Of a stretch of DNA of 40,454 nt, positions 32,672 to 40,454 are shown piece by piece. This DNA comes from Collinsella aerofaciens (GTDB lineage: Bacteria > Actinomycetota > Coriobacteriia > Coriobacteriales > Coriobacteriaceae). The notes beneath the pieces were generated by a model, which searched no databases, had not been told where the DNA came from, and worked only from the letters and a program-made list of their open reading frames with translations. The stretch lies in the NCBI RefSeq assembly GCF_015670745.1, contig NZ_JADPCH010000003.1, positions 1 through 40,454 on the forward strand, read 5' to 3'. A program made the translations under genes and the position numbers. Each line of letters starts with the position of its first letter. Within the stretch, counting starts at the first letter, position 1.

Positions 32672-33802
32672 CTATTGCCGCTTGAGCTTGCGAGCGATAA
32701 AGCTTCTGGCTGCATCGATGATGAGAAGTGCCAGAGCAAAGACGATGCTAATGACGGTACCCGTGACGATGTATATAGCTACCGGGCTGTTTTGGCTGAC
32801 CAGTATGTTTGCGAGTAACGTATTGAAGACGGGACGCCACAGGCTACTGGTGAGTGACTGCATCACATAGAAACCAAGCGTGGCGGTCGATAAGGTGACG
32901 ATGACACCTGCAGTCCGCGGATTGCCTGAGGCACTGCGTCGGGTTGCCGCAAAGAGCAGGCAGGCGGCAGCGAGGGCAAACGAGATCAGCGAGGTCGATT
33001 TGTAGGAGAGGATTGTCATCGCTGTGAGGTTGTCGGTGAAGGAGAGTGCTCCTTCCAGGATGATGGTGAGCACCAAAACCGTTACGAGCGAGCGCATGCC
33101 CAAGGCGCCCACCCTGTCCGAATCCATGACATCGGTAACGTCGCGGAGCAGTCCGCCGATCAAAAACGCGACTACGTACGTGACGGCGCTCATGAACTTT
33201 TGGAGCCAAGAAAACTCGCCGGCGCTTGTCGCACTCATAGCGGCTAAATACCCGTTAACAACAAATGCGAGGATGCCAACGGCGATGACCGTCGCCGTGT
33301 AGCTCTTCCGGGGGAGTCGACTCCTTGCTAGTCCAAACCATGGCGCCATGAAGACCGTGGCGGCATAGACCCAAATGAACTCGAGTCCCAGGGTATACCA
33401 GTTGTGCGTGTTGAGGGCTACATCAGGAATGGGTGAGACGACCGTGGACCACGCGAGCGCCACGAGGCAATAAAACGCAGTGCGCATAATGACCTTGCCA
33501 AGGCGCTGCGCCGTCCGTTGCATTTGCGACTTCCACGTTGCTCCACCGTCCCAAGCACGCGCGGCCGAAGCGATGAGAAAATAGCCCGAGATCATAAAGA
33601 AGACCTCGTTGGCCCAGCAGCCCAGCAAGTTAATGAACCCCAGCAGTCCCGAATAGGGGAAGGCGGCGAGCGGTGCATATTCCGGCACGCTGATGCAGAC
33701 GGCCTGGAAGGTCCACTGAAACGTGTGGAATACCGCGATGCCAGCGACCGCTACCAAGCGCAGCGCTTCGATGGAGGTGTTTCTGCTTGTTTTGCTGCCC
33801 AT
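32672..33802 (-). CDS. membrane acyltransferase (acyltransferase 3 family)
   Basis: 376 residues with about ten hydrophobic helices. The N-terminus has SIEALRLVAVAGIAVFHTF, the R-x(n)-H arrangement typical of acyltransferase-3 proteins, then EVFFMISGYFLI. These enzymes move acetyl or other acyl groups onto surface sugars. The start at 33802 lies 4 bases after the stop of the upstream glycosyltransferase and uses a GGAAA site that overlaps it, so the two are co-translated. The longer ATG at 33838 would overlap by more than 30 bases. Confidence 0.85.
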   Translation of the reverse strand: MGSKTSRNTSIEALRLVAVAGIAVFHTFQWTFQAVCISVPEYAPLAAFPYSGLLGFINLLGCWANEVFFMISGYFLIASAARAWDGGATWKSQMQRTAQRLGKVIMRTAFYCLVALAWSTVVSPIPDVALNTHNWYTLGLEFIWVYAATVFMAPWFGLARSRLPRKSYTATVIAVGILAFVVNGYLAAMSATSAGEFSWLQKFMSAVTYVVAFLIGGLLRDVTDVMDSDRVGALGMRSLVTVLVLTIILEGALSFTDNLTAMTILSYKSTSLISFALAAACLLFAATRRSASGNPRTAGVIVTLSTATLGFYVMQSLTSSLWRPVFNTLLANILVSQNSPVAIYIVTGTVISIVFALALLIIDAARSFIARKLKRQ

Positions 33803-33806
33803 CAGA

Positions 33807-34907
33807 CTATTTTCCAGCGCGTGCGTTGTATGAACCAAAGTGCGATGTGATCATTTTTAGAGTTTGCTTGGGCCCCTTGTTCCATACGTTATACAGGCCC
33901 TCGCCCACGAGGTCCTTGGCGTATGCGCAGTAGCTGATTTTAGGGTTGGCGATGCCCATATACTCGGCATAGAGCTTTTTGGCCGCAGGGGTAATGCGAG
34001 GATTGGCAAATACCAGCTCTTGCGGCATGCGTTCGAACATCCTGTGGATCGCCCGCTCGATTTCGGGGTGGCCATCAATTCCGGTGTGCTCAATCATGAT
34101 GCCCATATAGGTGAAGCCACGTGTGATTTGGGGTGTCCAAACGGCGGGGTCGGTGACGTTGAGCCGCTCAAGAATATCGACCATGTCGTTCCAGCGATTA
34201 AACGGCATCAAGGGGTCACGCTTTGCCAGAGCAGCTGCCTTTTCGGGTGTTTCCTCGCGGTAGCAGTAATACGGCTTGGGCCAGTAAGCGATCGCCTTTG
34301 CCTGACAGAGCGTTTCGACAAGGAATGGATTGTCGGCCCAGCCCGCACCGGGGATTTCCTTAAACCAGATATTGTTTTGCATTAGGAAGTCGCGACGATA
34401 GATTGCCGACCAAATGGACGGATGATGGGCCAGCAGGTGTGGAGCGTCGTGAATGGTGAACGGTTGCCGAGACGGTTTGATGCGACCACGATATGCGCAA
34501 TGTAGTTTGACCTCTTGGGGGGTATCGGGGTTGCGAATGATCCAATACGGGGTCTCAATAATATCGAGCTTGTTCGGACCGCCAAATTCGCGCTTGGCAA
34601 AGGCAAACATGTCGGAGTACATTCCGGGCTCGATCCAGTCATCGGGCTCGAGGATGGCAATCCAGTCGCCCATTGCCTCGCGAATGCCCAGATTGCAGGT
34701 TGCGCCGTAACCCTGGTTTGCCTTATCGATCACTCGAACGCGTGAGTCGCGCGCAGCAAAATCTTGCATAATGGCGAGCGAGTTGTCGGTGGATCCGTCG
34801 TTGATGGCGAGGATTTCCAGTTCGATTTTGTTTTCGTTTAATAGGCTGCCTATAGCCTGAGAAAGATACGGCTCGGCATTGTAAGTAGGCACGATTACGG
34901 TCAGCAT
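33807..34907 (-). CDS. family 2 glycosyltransferase
   Basis: 366 residues. GT2 start LTVIVPTYNAEPYLSQAI, EILAINDGSTDNS and VIDKANQGYGATCNLGI, then the acidic metal/nucleotide motif AILEPDDWIEP (Asp89-90). The C-terminal part, about 200 residues, is helical and not diagnostic. Probably part of a capsule or teichoic-acid-like glycan pathway with the acyltransferase and second glycosyltransferase downstream. RBS AGAGAAAG upstream; a consensus TATAAT lies about 30 bases before the start. Confidence 0.9.
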   Translation of the reverse strand: MLTVIVPTYNAEPYLSQAIGSLLNENKIELEILAINDGSTDNSLAIMQDFAARDSRVRVIDKANQGYGATCNLGIREAMGDWIAILEPDDWIEPGMYSDMFAFAKREFGGPNKLDIIETPYWIIRNPDTPQEVKLHCAYRGRIKPSRQPFTIHDAPHLLAHHPSIWSAIYRRDFLMQNNIWFKEIPGAGWADNPFLVETLCQAKAIAYWPKPYYCYREETPEKAAALAKRDPLMPFNRWNDMVDILERLNVTDPAVWTPQITRGFTYMGIMIEHTGIDGHPEIERAIHRMFERMPQELVFANPRITPAAKKLYAEYMGIANPKISYCAYAKDLVGEGLYNVWNKGPKQTLKMITSHFGSYNARAGK

Positions 34908-34937
34908 TCAAACACTTTCTCTAGGCGATTTGGAAGA

Positions 34938-34943
34938 ATTATA
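34938..34943 (-). promoter_or_regulatory. consensus -10 box for the glycosyltransferase operon
   Basis: TATAAT on the minus strand, about 30 bases before the 34907 start. No good -35 at 16-18 bases. Confidence 0.4.
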
Positions 34944-35030
34944 CCTAATTGCATTTGCAGCGGTTTTAGTTGCGTTCGCCTAATACTGCCAAGGGCTGCA
35001 CGACTATTGCTGACGCTGCGCCTGTAATGG

Positions 35031-35907
35031 ATGTCAGCGATCGGCTGCAATAAAAATGTCGGCAGTGGCGAGACGGTTGTCCTTCCCATTCTTGCTCGTT
35101 ATGGGACCGATCGATTGTGGACGCGGACTGAACCTAAAGACCAATCGTTGCCCAACAGGACGCGTGGGTTCGAAGGTGCCCTACAGGCATCTTCGAACGA
35201 TGCACGTATGAATGCATGGTTTAAATCTCAATCCATTTGGGAGTAGCAGAATAGGCGTGACAGCGCACTGTTCTCTGCGGTTAAAAAGGCACCGGCCTCA
35301 TGTTTTGATGCCGCTGCTTCTACCGTGAACGCGATGGTCGATTTTGATGCCGAACTCGGCCAGCTGGTGTTTACATATAAGCACTGCCGATGGTAGTTAC
35401 CATCGCGATAGGATTCACTCTATGAGCGACGGATATCGTGGCACGTCGAGCCTTTTTGCGGACATCGCATATCGCATGGCGATGTTGAACCCCGCACTAG
35501 GGGATCGTGTGCTCAAGACGCCGGGCGTGGTAATGATTGACGAGATCGACCTTCATTTGCACCCTCGTTGACAGGCACGAATTCTGGAGGACCTCGTTCG
35601 CATCTTCCCCAACGTGCAGTTTGTCGTGACCACGCATTCGCCGGTTGTCGTGGCTTCAGTGCCTCCTGACAATATTTGCATTCTTGATGGCGAGACCACG
35701 TCGGTTCCTGCGACGGAGACACACGGACGTGATGCGGGAGACATTCTCAACACTGTTTTAGATGCTTCCTCGCGTCCCGAGGAAGCAGCCCATTTGTTCG
35801 ATGCATTTAACCGTGCTGTAGACGAAGGACGTCACGCCGACGCTAACTGTGCGGGCTTGGCCCCCGTCCCCCCCAATCTAGTAGACTCTAAACCGTTGCT
35901 AGATTAG
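35031..35907 (+). pseudogene. decayed AAA-type ATPase (predicted ATP-binding, OLD/COG3950-like)
   Basis: Fragments of one ATPase in order: TVVLPILARYGTDRLW, GFEGALQASSNDARMNAWFK, LFSAVKKAPASCFDA..., SDGYRGTSSLFADIAYRMA (signature-like), VVMIDEIDLHLHPR (Walker B), then QARILEDLVRIFPNVQFVVTTHSPVVVASV (switch region). Lesions: TAG at 35244-35246, TAG at 35394-35396, a frame change between about 35396 and 35422, and TGA at 35569-35571 where the family has Trp (DLHLHPRW), a TGG to TGA change. The N-terminal phosphate-loop part is missing. It is clearly not functional as a full protein. Confidence 0.85.
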
Positions 35908-35909
35908 GG
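35872..35909. other. inverted repeat before the ChW gene
   Basis: AATCTAG and CTAGATT, with CCC/GGG outside, separated by about 17 bases, ending just before the ATG at 35919. Possible operator or attenuator. Confidence 0.4.
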
Positions 35910-35918
35910 AGATTTTCC

Positions 35919-36884
35919 ATGAAACGCTCCATGAAACGAGTTTCCGGGGCCGCCGCCGTCCTCGCGGTCGCTGCCGCCCTGGCCCTGTGCGGGCCCGCGG
36001 CCTACGCCGCCCCCGCCGCGGCGGGGGACACGCAGCCGCTCCCCGGCGAGGCGCAGCCCGCCGGCGGGGAGTCCGGCGCCCAGGACGAGGCCGCCCAGGC
36101 CGAAACCGCCCAGGCCGACGGGGGCCAGGCGGAGGCCGCGCAGTCCGATGGGGCCACTGCCGTCTCGCTGTCTTATTCCGCCCACGTCTCCAATATCGGC
36201 TGGATGGGCGCCGTCGCCGGCGGCGAGACCGCCGGCACGACCGGCAGGGGGCTCCCCCTCGAGGCGCTTCGCCTCGTCCTGTCCGACGCCTCGACCGGCG
36301 AGCCCCTCGGCGCCGACGCCATATCCGTCGAGGCCCACGTCTCGAACGTCGGCTGGCAGCCCGCCGTCGGCAACGGCGGCACCGCCGGCACCACCGGCCA
36401 GGCCCGGGCCGTCGAGGCCCTGAGGGTCAGGCTGTCCGGCGAGCTGGCCGCCCGCTACACCGTCTGGTACCGCGTCCACTCCGCGGAGTTCGGCTGGCTG
36501 GGCTGGGCGTGCGACGGCGCCGACGCCGGCTCGGCGGGCTACGGCCGCGCCGTCCAGGCCGTCCAGGTCGCGGTCCTGCCCAAGGGCGACCCCGCCCCGG
36601 GCGACACTACCTCTCCCTTTAAGAACCGTAGCGATGATCCCGCTTCGATTTCCGTTCGCTCGCATACCTCGAATATTGGCTGGATGTCGCCCGTTAGAAG
36701 TGGATCTGTTGCGGGGACAACCGGTAGGGGCCTTTCCATGGAAGCTCTTGAAGCCCAGCTTGACTGGTACGGCCATTCGGGTGCTATTGAACTTCGTGGC
36801 CATGTGTCGAATATTGGATGGCAACAGTGGTCTGAAGGGCGTTGCGGTACGACTGGTAAGGCGCAACGCCTTGAGGCCGTCTAG
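35919..36884 (+). CDS. ChW-repeat NlpC/P60 cell-wall protein, N-terminal part up to an amber codon
   Basis: First 321 codons of a 1020-codon reading frame. Signal peptide about 1-30 (SGAAAVLAVAAALALCGPAAYA), an Ala/Gln/Glu-rich linker to about 80, then ChW repeats with the AHVSNIGW / AGTTG pattern. They come in triads: two AHVSNIGW units and a YTVWYRVHSAEFGWLGW unit. The TAG at 36882-36884 falls inside the second triad where other triads read AVK or AIK, so an AAG to TAG change is likely. The RBS AGGGAGA lies 8 bases before the ATG. Codons 5 to about 225 are very GC-rich, unlike the remainder. If the stop is read as such, the product is a secreted repeat-only fragment. Confidence 0.82.
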   Translation: MKRSMKRVSGAAAVLAVAAALALCGPAAYAAPAAAGDTQPLPGEAQPAGGESGAQDEAAQAETAQADGGQAEAAQSDGATAVSLSYSAHVSNIGWMGAVAGGETAGTTGRGLPLEALRLVLSDASTGEPLGADAISVEAHVSNVGWQPAVGNGGTAGTTGQARAVEALRVRLSGELAARYTVWYRVHSAEFGWLGWACDGADAGSAGYGRAVQAVQVAVLPKGDPAPGDTTSPFKNRSDDPASISVRSHTSNIGWMSPVRSGSVAGTTGRGLSMEALEAQLDWYGHSGAIELRGHVSNIGWQQWSEGRCGTTGKAQRLEAV

Positions 36885-38981
36885 ATTCGCTTGACCGGTG
36901 AGGCGTCCGAGAAATATGACATTTGGTATTGCGCTCATGTGTCAGGCATAGGCTGGCTCGATTGGGCCTGCAATGGTGCTGCCGCTGGATCTGCCGGTAA
37001 GGGCAGGGCTATCGAAGCCGTCAAAGTGGTTCTCGTTGAGAAAGGCGGAGCGGCGCCCGGCTCTTCGGCTAAGGTCTTTATCGGCGATCCAGATGCTGTT
37101 ACGGTTTCCGGATCGGCCGTTTCTGGGGAGAGTCTAGCTTCCTCTTCCGGTCAAAAGGCCACGATCGGAGGCAAGGGCGCTAGGCTGCTGAACTCTATTG
37201 CCCTGAGCGTTGCCGGTCAAACTGATAACGGGTCTATTACTTATTCTGTTATGGATGGGTATTCAGGCTGGGGCGCTTCGTCAACGGATGGCGGTGCTGC
37301 CAAAGCAGTATCAGGAGCTCCTGTTAAAGCGATTAAGTTGTCGCTGAGCGGTCAGCTCGCTGCTAATTACGACATTTGGTATCGAGCATGCGATTCCGGT
37401 AATGGTTGGACGGGCTGGACGTCTAATGGTCAGGCATGTGGCGTTTCTGGTGGCTCTTCCGGTTTGTGCGGCATTGAAATTGCGCTCGTAAGTAAGGGTC
37501 AGTCTTCGCCTGGCTCCACCGCCAATGCGTTTATCGAAACGCCTGGAATCGGTCTTGTATCTCAGGCGCACGTTGCTTCTGCGGGCTGGTTGACTCCCGT
37601 TGGCAATGGCGAGATTGCGGGTCAGACGGGCATGTCTCGTTCCCTGCAGGCGCTGTATGTTACGACGCAAGGCATCGATGCCTCAGTTGAAGTGTCGGCA
37701 CATGTTGCGAATATCGGTTGGCAACCATACGTCTCGGGCGCTTCCTATGCTGGCACCGTTGGCAAGAGCCTCGCAATTCAGGCGGTTAAATTAAGACTGA
37801 CCGGCAACGACGCTTCAAAATACGATATTTACTACCGTATCCATGCGGCGGATTATGGCTGGCTTGGCTGGGCTAAAAATGACGCTGCAGCCGGCACCGT
37901 TGGACTGTCTAAGCAGGCCGAGGCAATTCAAATTAAGTTGGTTGCCAAGGGTTCGTCCGACGCTCCCGTTCAAGATCATGCTGCGTTGATCCAGCTTCCC
38001 GGACTATCTGCTAAGGCAATTTGCTCCGGTCTCGGCTGGCAAGCGTCTGTTGGCAATGGCGGAGTTGCCGGAACGGTTGGGCAGAACCGTGCCATGGAGG
38101 CCATGGAGCTATCGCTTTCCGATGGCTCCATGAGCGGTGGCATTTCGTATTCCGCTCACGTATCCAATATCGGCTGGCAATCTGCTGTCTCAGATGGGGC
38201 CACATCGGGAACTACTGGTCAAGGTCAGCAAATCCAAGCTGTGAAGATTAACTTGGTTGGCGAGATATCTAATTACTTTGATGTTTGGTATCGCGTCCAT
38301 GTATCAAATTACGGATGGCTTGGCTGGACCAAAAATGGATCACCGGCGGGCACCACGAAGCTTGGCATTCCTGTTCAGGCTTTACAGGTAAAGATTGTCC
38401 CCAAGGGCGCTTCTGCACCAGGCTCTACGTCTGATTCGTATTTTGAGACCTATCGTTATATGGGATATCAGACCCCGGGATCTTATCCAAAGGTTAGTTG
38501 CAATAGCGTTCAGCTTCCTTCGTACTGCACCGGTTACTTTACGTACGTTACGCCTTCTCGAATTCCCTATAACGCTTCGCGTCAGGATTGCATTAACGCT
38601 TTTGTTCAGCGCGCTCGCGAGTATATTGGAACGCGTTATATTGAGCCGTGGTCCTCTTGGCCAGGGGATGCGGTTGATTGCTCGGGCTTGGTACTGCAAT
38701 GTCTGTATGCGACTGGCATGGATATGGGTTGGTATAACCCCTATAACCATCGTTGGCTGCCTGAGCAGACGTATAACTCTATGAACTGGTATCGCAACAA
38801 TACGTTTATGCCGGTAAGCACCTCTGCCATGCAGAGGGGAGATGTGGTCTACTACCAGGGTCATATTGGAATCTATATCGGAAACGGTCGAATTATCGAT
38901 TCGTGGCCGGGAATTGGAGTTACCGAACGTTCGGTTAACGCTCCCGGTCGTGTGATCGGTGCCGCAAGACCTTTTGCATAG
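36885..38981 (+). CDS. ChW-repeat NlpC/P60 endopeptidase, C-terminal part in frame after the amber codon
   Basis: Continues the 35919 frame for 699 codons. It holds the rest of triad 2 and triads 3-5, each ending in a KG linker (LVEKG, LVSKG, LVAKG, IVPKG). The NlpC/P60 domain follows (about 890-1020 of the full frame) with Cys921 in AVDCSGLVLQ and His982 in YYQGHIGIYIG, the usual Cys/His pair of peptidoglycan gamma-D-glutamyl endopeptidases. The first possible start (TTG 36891) has no RBS, so a separate translation start is unlikely; production needs read-through, or the gene is inactive. The base composition here is ordinary, unlike the 5' part. Confidence 0.8.
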   Translation: MRLTGEASEKYDIWYCAHVSGIGWLDWACNGAAAGSAGKGRAIEAVKVVLVEKGGAAPGSSAKVFIGDPDAVTVSGSAVSGESLASSSGQKATIGGKGARLLNSIALSVAGQTDNGSITYSVMDGYSGWGASSTDGGAAKAVSGAPVKAIKLSLSGQLAANYDIWYRACDSGNGWTGWTSNGQACGVSGGSSGLCGIEIALVSKGQSSPGSTANAFIETPGIGLVSQAHVASAGWLTPVGNGEIAGQTGMSRSLQALYVTTQGIDASVEVSAHVANIGWQPYVSGASYAGTVGKSLAIQAVKLRLTGNDASKYDIYYRIHAADYGWLGWAKNDAAAGTVGLSKQAEAIQIKLVAKGSSDAPVQDHAALIQLPGLSAKAICSGLGWQASVGNGGVAGTVGQNRAMEAMELSLSDGSMSGGISYSAHVSNIGWQSAVSDGATSGTTGQGQQIQAVKINLVGEISNYFDVWYRVHVSNYGWLGWTKNGSPAGTTKLGIPVQALQVKIVPKGASAPGSTSDSYFETYRYMGYQTPGSYPKVSCNSVQLPSYCTGYFTYVTPSRIPYNASRQDCINAFVQRAREYIGTRYIEPWSSWPGDAVDCSGLVLQCLYATGMDMGWYNPYNHRWLPEQTYNSMNWYRNNTFMPVSTSAMQRGDVVYYQGHIGIYIGNGRIIDSWPGIGVTERSVNAPGRVIGAARPFA

Positions 38982-38988
38982 AGCCTAT

Positions 38989-39020
38989 TGAGGTGCTCCG
39001 TAATAGGAGCGCCTCTTTTT
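38989..39020 (+). terminator. terminator after the NlpC/P60 gene
   Basis: AGGTGCTCC / GGAGCGCCT with loop GTAATA, then CTTTTT. Confidence 0.8.
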
Positions 39021-39126
39021 GTGTCGGGGGGCATCGCTTTTCCAAGCTCAAAATGTGTTCTTTGAAGTGCGGTAATATAACCATTGATTGTGTTGCTGTA
39101 TTCAGCTGTTATCTTGGGGGATATAT
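39021..39126 (+). promoter_or_regulatory. upstream region of the GH25 gene
   Basis: A weak promoter candidate TTGTGT-16-TATCTT lies just before the RBS GGGGGA at 39115-39120. Nothing else is clear. Confidence 0.3.
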
Positions 39127-40454
39127 ATGAAACGTCTAAAAGCGTATGCGGTTTTGGCTTGCGCGCTAGTAATGATTTGGTCGCAAGTCTCTCAGCCTTA
39201 CTGTGCATATGCGCTGTCAGCTGAATCTGGCGCTATCTCGCAATCGACATCTCAAGTGTCTGTAGAGTGCGGATCCCAAGATGAAAGTTCCCAGGGGACA
39301 CAGGACGATGTTTCGGATTCCCAAGGTCCAACCGAATGGTACGGCGACGATGCAAATGCTGCTCGTCCTGACGAGGATTCAGACTTTATTTCCGACGATC
39401 AGGCCGGAGTTGGTGCCGATGAGCCGGGCACTGATGATTCTGATGGTGAGGCTTCGGGCGATGTTTCCATCGAGACAGATTCCTCTGAAGCCGACTCCCT
39501 AGAGCCTAACTCTTGGCGTTATGAAAACGGCGTGCTTATCGATTCTGACAATGGCGACATCGATGCGCAGTCTTTAACTGACGATCCTTTGCCCAATGGT
39601 GCTATTGCGCGCGGTATTGACGTCAGTAATTACCAGGGGATCGTTGATTGGGATATGGTTAAGGCCGCAGGGATTGATTTTGCCATCCTCAGGGTTGGGC
39701 CTGTTTATGGAAAGCCTGACGATTCCTTTGAAAGGAACGCTGCTGAATGTGAGCGCCTCAGTATTCCTTATGGCGTCTACTACTACTCCTATGCTCGATC
39801 TGTTGCGGATGCAAATAAAGAAGCCGATCGAACGCTTGCTTGGCTCGGTGGCCATCATCCGTCGCTTCCCGTTTATTACGATCTTGAGGATAACTATATC
39901 TTGCAGGATCCGAATTTCAGCAAAGACAAGCTCGCTCAGATTGCGCAGACTTTTTGCAACCGTATGGAGGCCGTTGGCTTTAAGTCGGGTATCTATGCGA
40001 ACCTTAACTGGCTCAACAACTACTTGGATAGTCCGTCTCTGAGCGGTTATGACCATTGGGTTGCTCAATATAATTGGCGTTGCGATTATGCTGGCAGCTA
40101 CAGTTTCTGGCAGTATTCAAGCAGCGGCAATGTCCCGGGCGTTAACGGGTGCTGTGACATGAACTACTGCTTCAACGGTTCTCTTCTGAACGTAGATGAC
40201 AGCAAGATGCATATTCAGTATGAGGCGCATGTCTCGAATATTGGCTGGATGAGCAGTAAGCGCGACGGGTCTACGGCTGGCACTACGGGGCAGTCTAAAT
40301 CAGTGGAGGATCTTAAAGTCAGCATCTTGAATCCCGTTGAAGATGGCTCTGTACAAATTAACGCTAATGTAAGTGGCATCGGCTGGCAGGGCTGGGACAC
40401 CCCCTCGGCCTCCGAGGGCGGAACCACCGGCCAGGGGCGCGCCGTCGAGGCCGT
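39127..40454 (+). CDS. GH25 lysozyme with ChW repeats (truncated by window end)
   Basis: At least 442 residues; the frame is open to the end of the window. Signal peptide about 1-30 (VLACALVMIWSQVSQPYCAYA). An acidic, Ser/Asp-rich linker runs from about 30 to 155. The glycoside hydrolase family 25 domain (about 160-350) starts ARGIDVSNYQGIVDWDMVK (Asp165) and has VYYDLEDNY (Asp252, Glu254), the expected catalytic acids of an N-acetylmuramidase, then FWQYSSSGNVPGVNG. ChW repeats follow: EAHVSNIGWMS and INANVSGIGWQGW. Start at 39127 with GGGGGA 5 bases upstream. The same repeat family as the previous gene suggests shared cell-wall targeting. From about 40390 to the end the sequence becomes GC-rich. 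Confidence 0.88.
   Translation, partial: MKRLKAYAVLACALVMIWSQVSQPYCAYALSAESGAISQSTSQVSVECGSQDESSQGTQDDVSDSQGPTEWYGDDANAARPDEDSDFISDDQAGVGADEPGTDDSDGEASGDVSIETDSSEADSLEPNSWRYENGVLIDSDNGDIDAQSLTDDPLPNGAIARGIDVSNYQGIVDWDMVKAAGIDFAILRVGPVYGKPDDSFERNAAECERLSIPYGVYYYSYARSVADANKEADRTLAWLGGHHPSLPVYYDLEDNYILQDPNFSKDKLAQIAQTFCNRMEAVGFKSGIYANLNWLNNYLDSPSLSGYDHWVAQYNWRCDYAGSYSFWQYSSSGNVPGVNGCCDMNYCFNGSLLNVDDSKMHIQYEAHVSNIGWMSSKRDGSTAGTTGQSKSVEDLKVSILNPVEDGSVQINANVSGIGWQGWDTPSASEGGTTGQGRAVEA

Noticed and set aside
35904-36938. 344-residue minus-strand frame over the GC-rich ChW region
   Set aside because: Shadow of the signal-peptide/ChW frame, which has a proper RBS and recognisable repeats.
36174-38440. 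CRISPR-like array from regular repeats
   Set aside because: The periodicity is protein-level (ChW repeats in one reading frame), with diverged DNA and no short identical repeat/spacer pattern.

Overview
The window looks like chromosomal DNA of a high-GC, Gram-positive gut anaerobe of the Coriobacteriia, most likely Collinsella or a close relative. This is inferred from gene content and style, not from a database match: a Rho factor with a very long Ala/Arg/Glu-rich N-terminal extension, a SUF-type Fe-S operon of the SufCBDSU layout with an Rrf2 regulator, a GGGtGRT-protein/IscU-like gene pair, ChW-repeat cell-wall hydrolases and a sortase-anchored surface protein. There is no CRISPR array, rRNA or prophage structural gene.

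Layout. 1-8 kb: a proline-iminopeptidase-like hydrolase (-), proA (+), an HD-domain protein (+), a REP-associated tyrosine transposase (RAYT, -), a CarD-like regulator (-) and argS (+). Three copies of a 45-bp palindromic repeat sit here, each fused to the stop codon of a gene, and two of them flank the RAYT gene in inverted orientation. 7.7-8.5 kb: a repeat-bearing intergenic region leading to the rho promoter. 8.5-13.2 kb: rho, a two-TM Ala-rich protein and a VanZ-like protein. 13.3-15.5 kb: a ROK sugar kinase and a class I aminotransferase (-). 15.6-16.0 kb: tRNA-His and two tRNA-Lys. 16.2-19.7 kb: an FAD oxidoreductase and the IscU-like/GGGtGRT operon (-). 20.1-20.9 kb: a second RAYT in which the expected catalytic tyrosine is serine. 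21.0-21.5 kb: an unassigned GC-rich, dyad-rich region.

21.6-27.5 kb: the sufC-sufB-sufD-sufS-sufU operon (-), with translationally overlapping joints, divergent from an IscR-like Rrf2 gene that is preceded by two tandem 31-bp palindromes. SufBCD is the scaffold and ATPase, SufS supplies sulfur and SufU is its partner; the Rrf2 protein, with three cysteines, is the probable Fe-S-sensing regulator. 27.6-31.5 kb: an MPKTG-anchored surface protein with a lysozyme-like domain, then an AAA-ATPase-like/DUF1703-type protein. 31.5-34.9 kb: two family-2 glycosyltransferases and a membrane acyltransferase, probably for a surface polysaccharide.

35.0-40.45 kb: a decayed AAA-type ATPase pseudogene, then two secreted ChW-repeat hydrolases. 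The first is NlpC/P60, cut by one in-frame amber codon, and its first repeat block is much more GC-rich than the rest. The second is a GH25 lysozyme running off the window, with a similar GC-rich switch in its last bases. These suggest cassette exchange among ChW repeats. The most interesting signals are the stop-codon-fused repeat/RAYT arrangement and the mosaic ChW genes.
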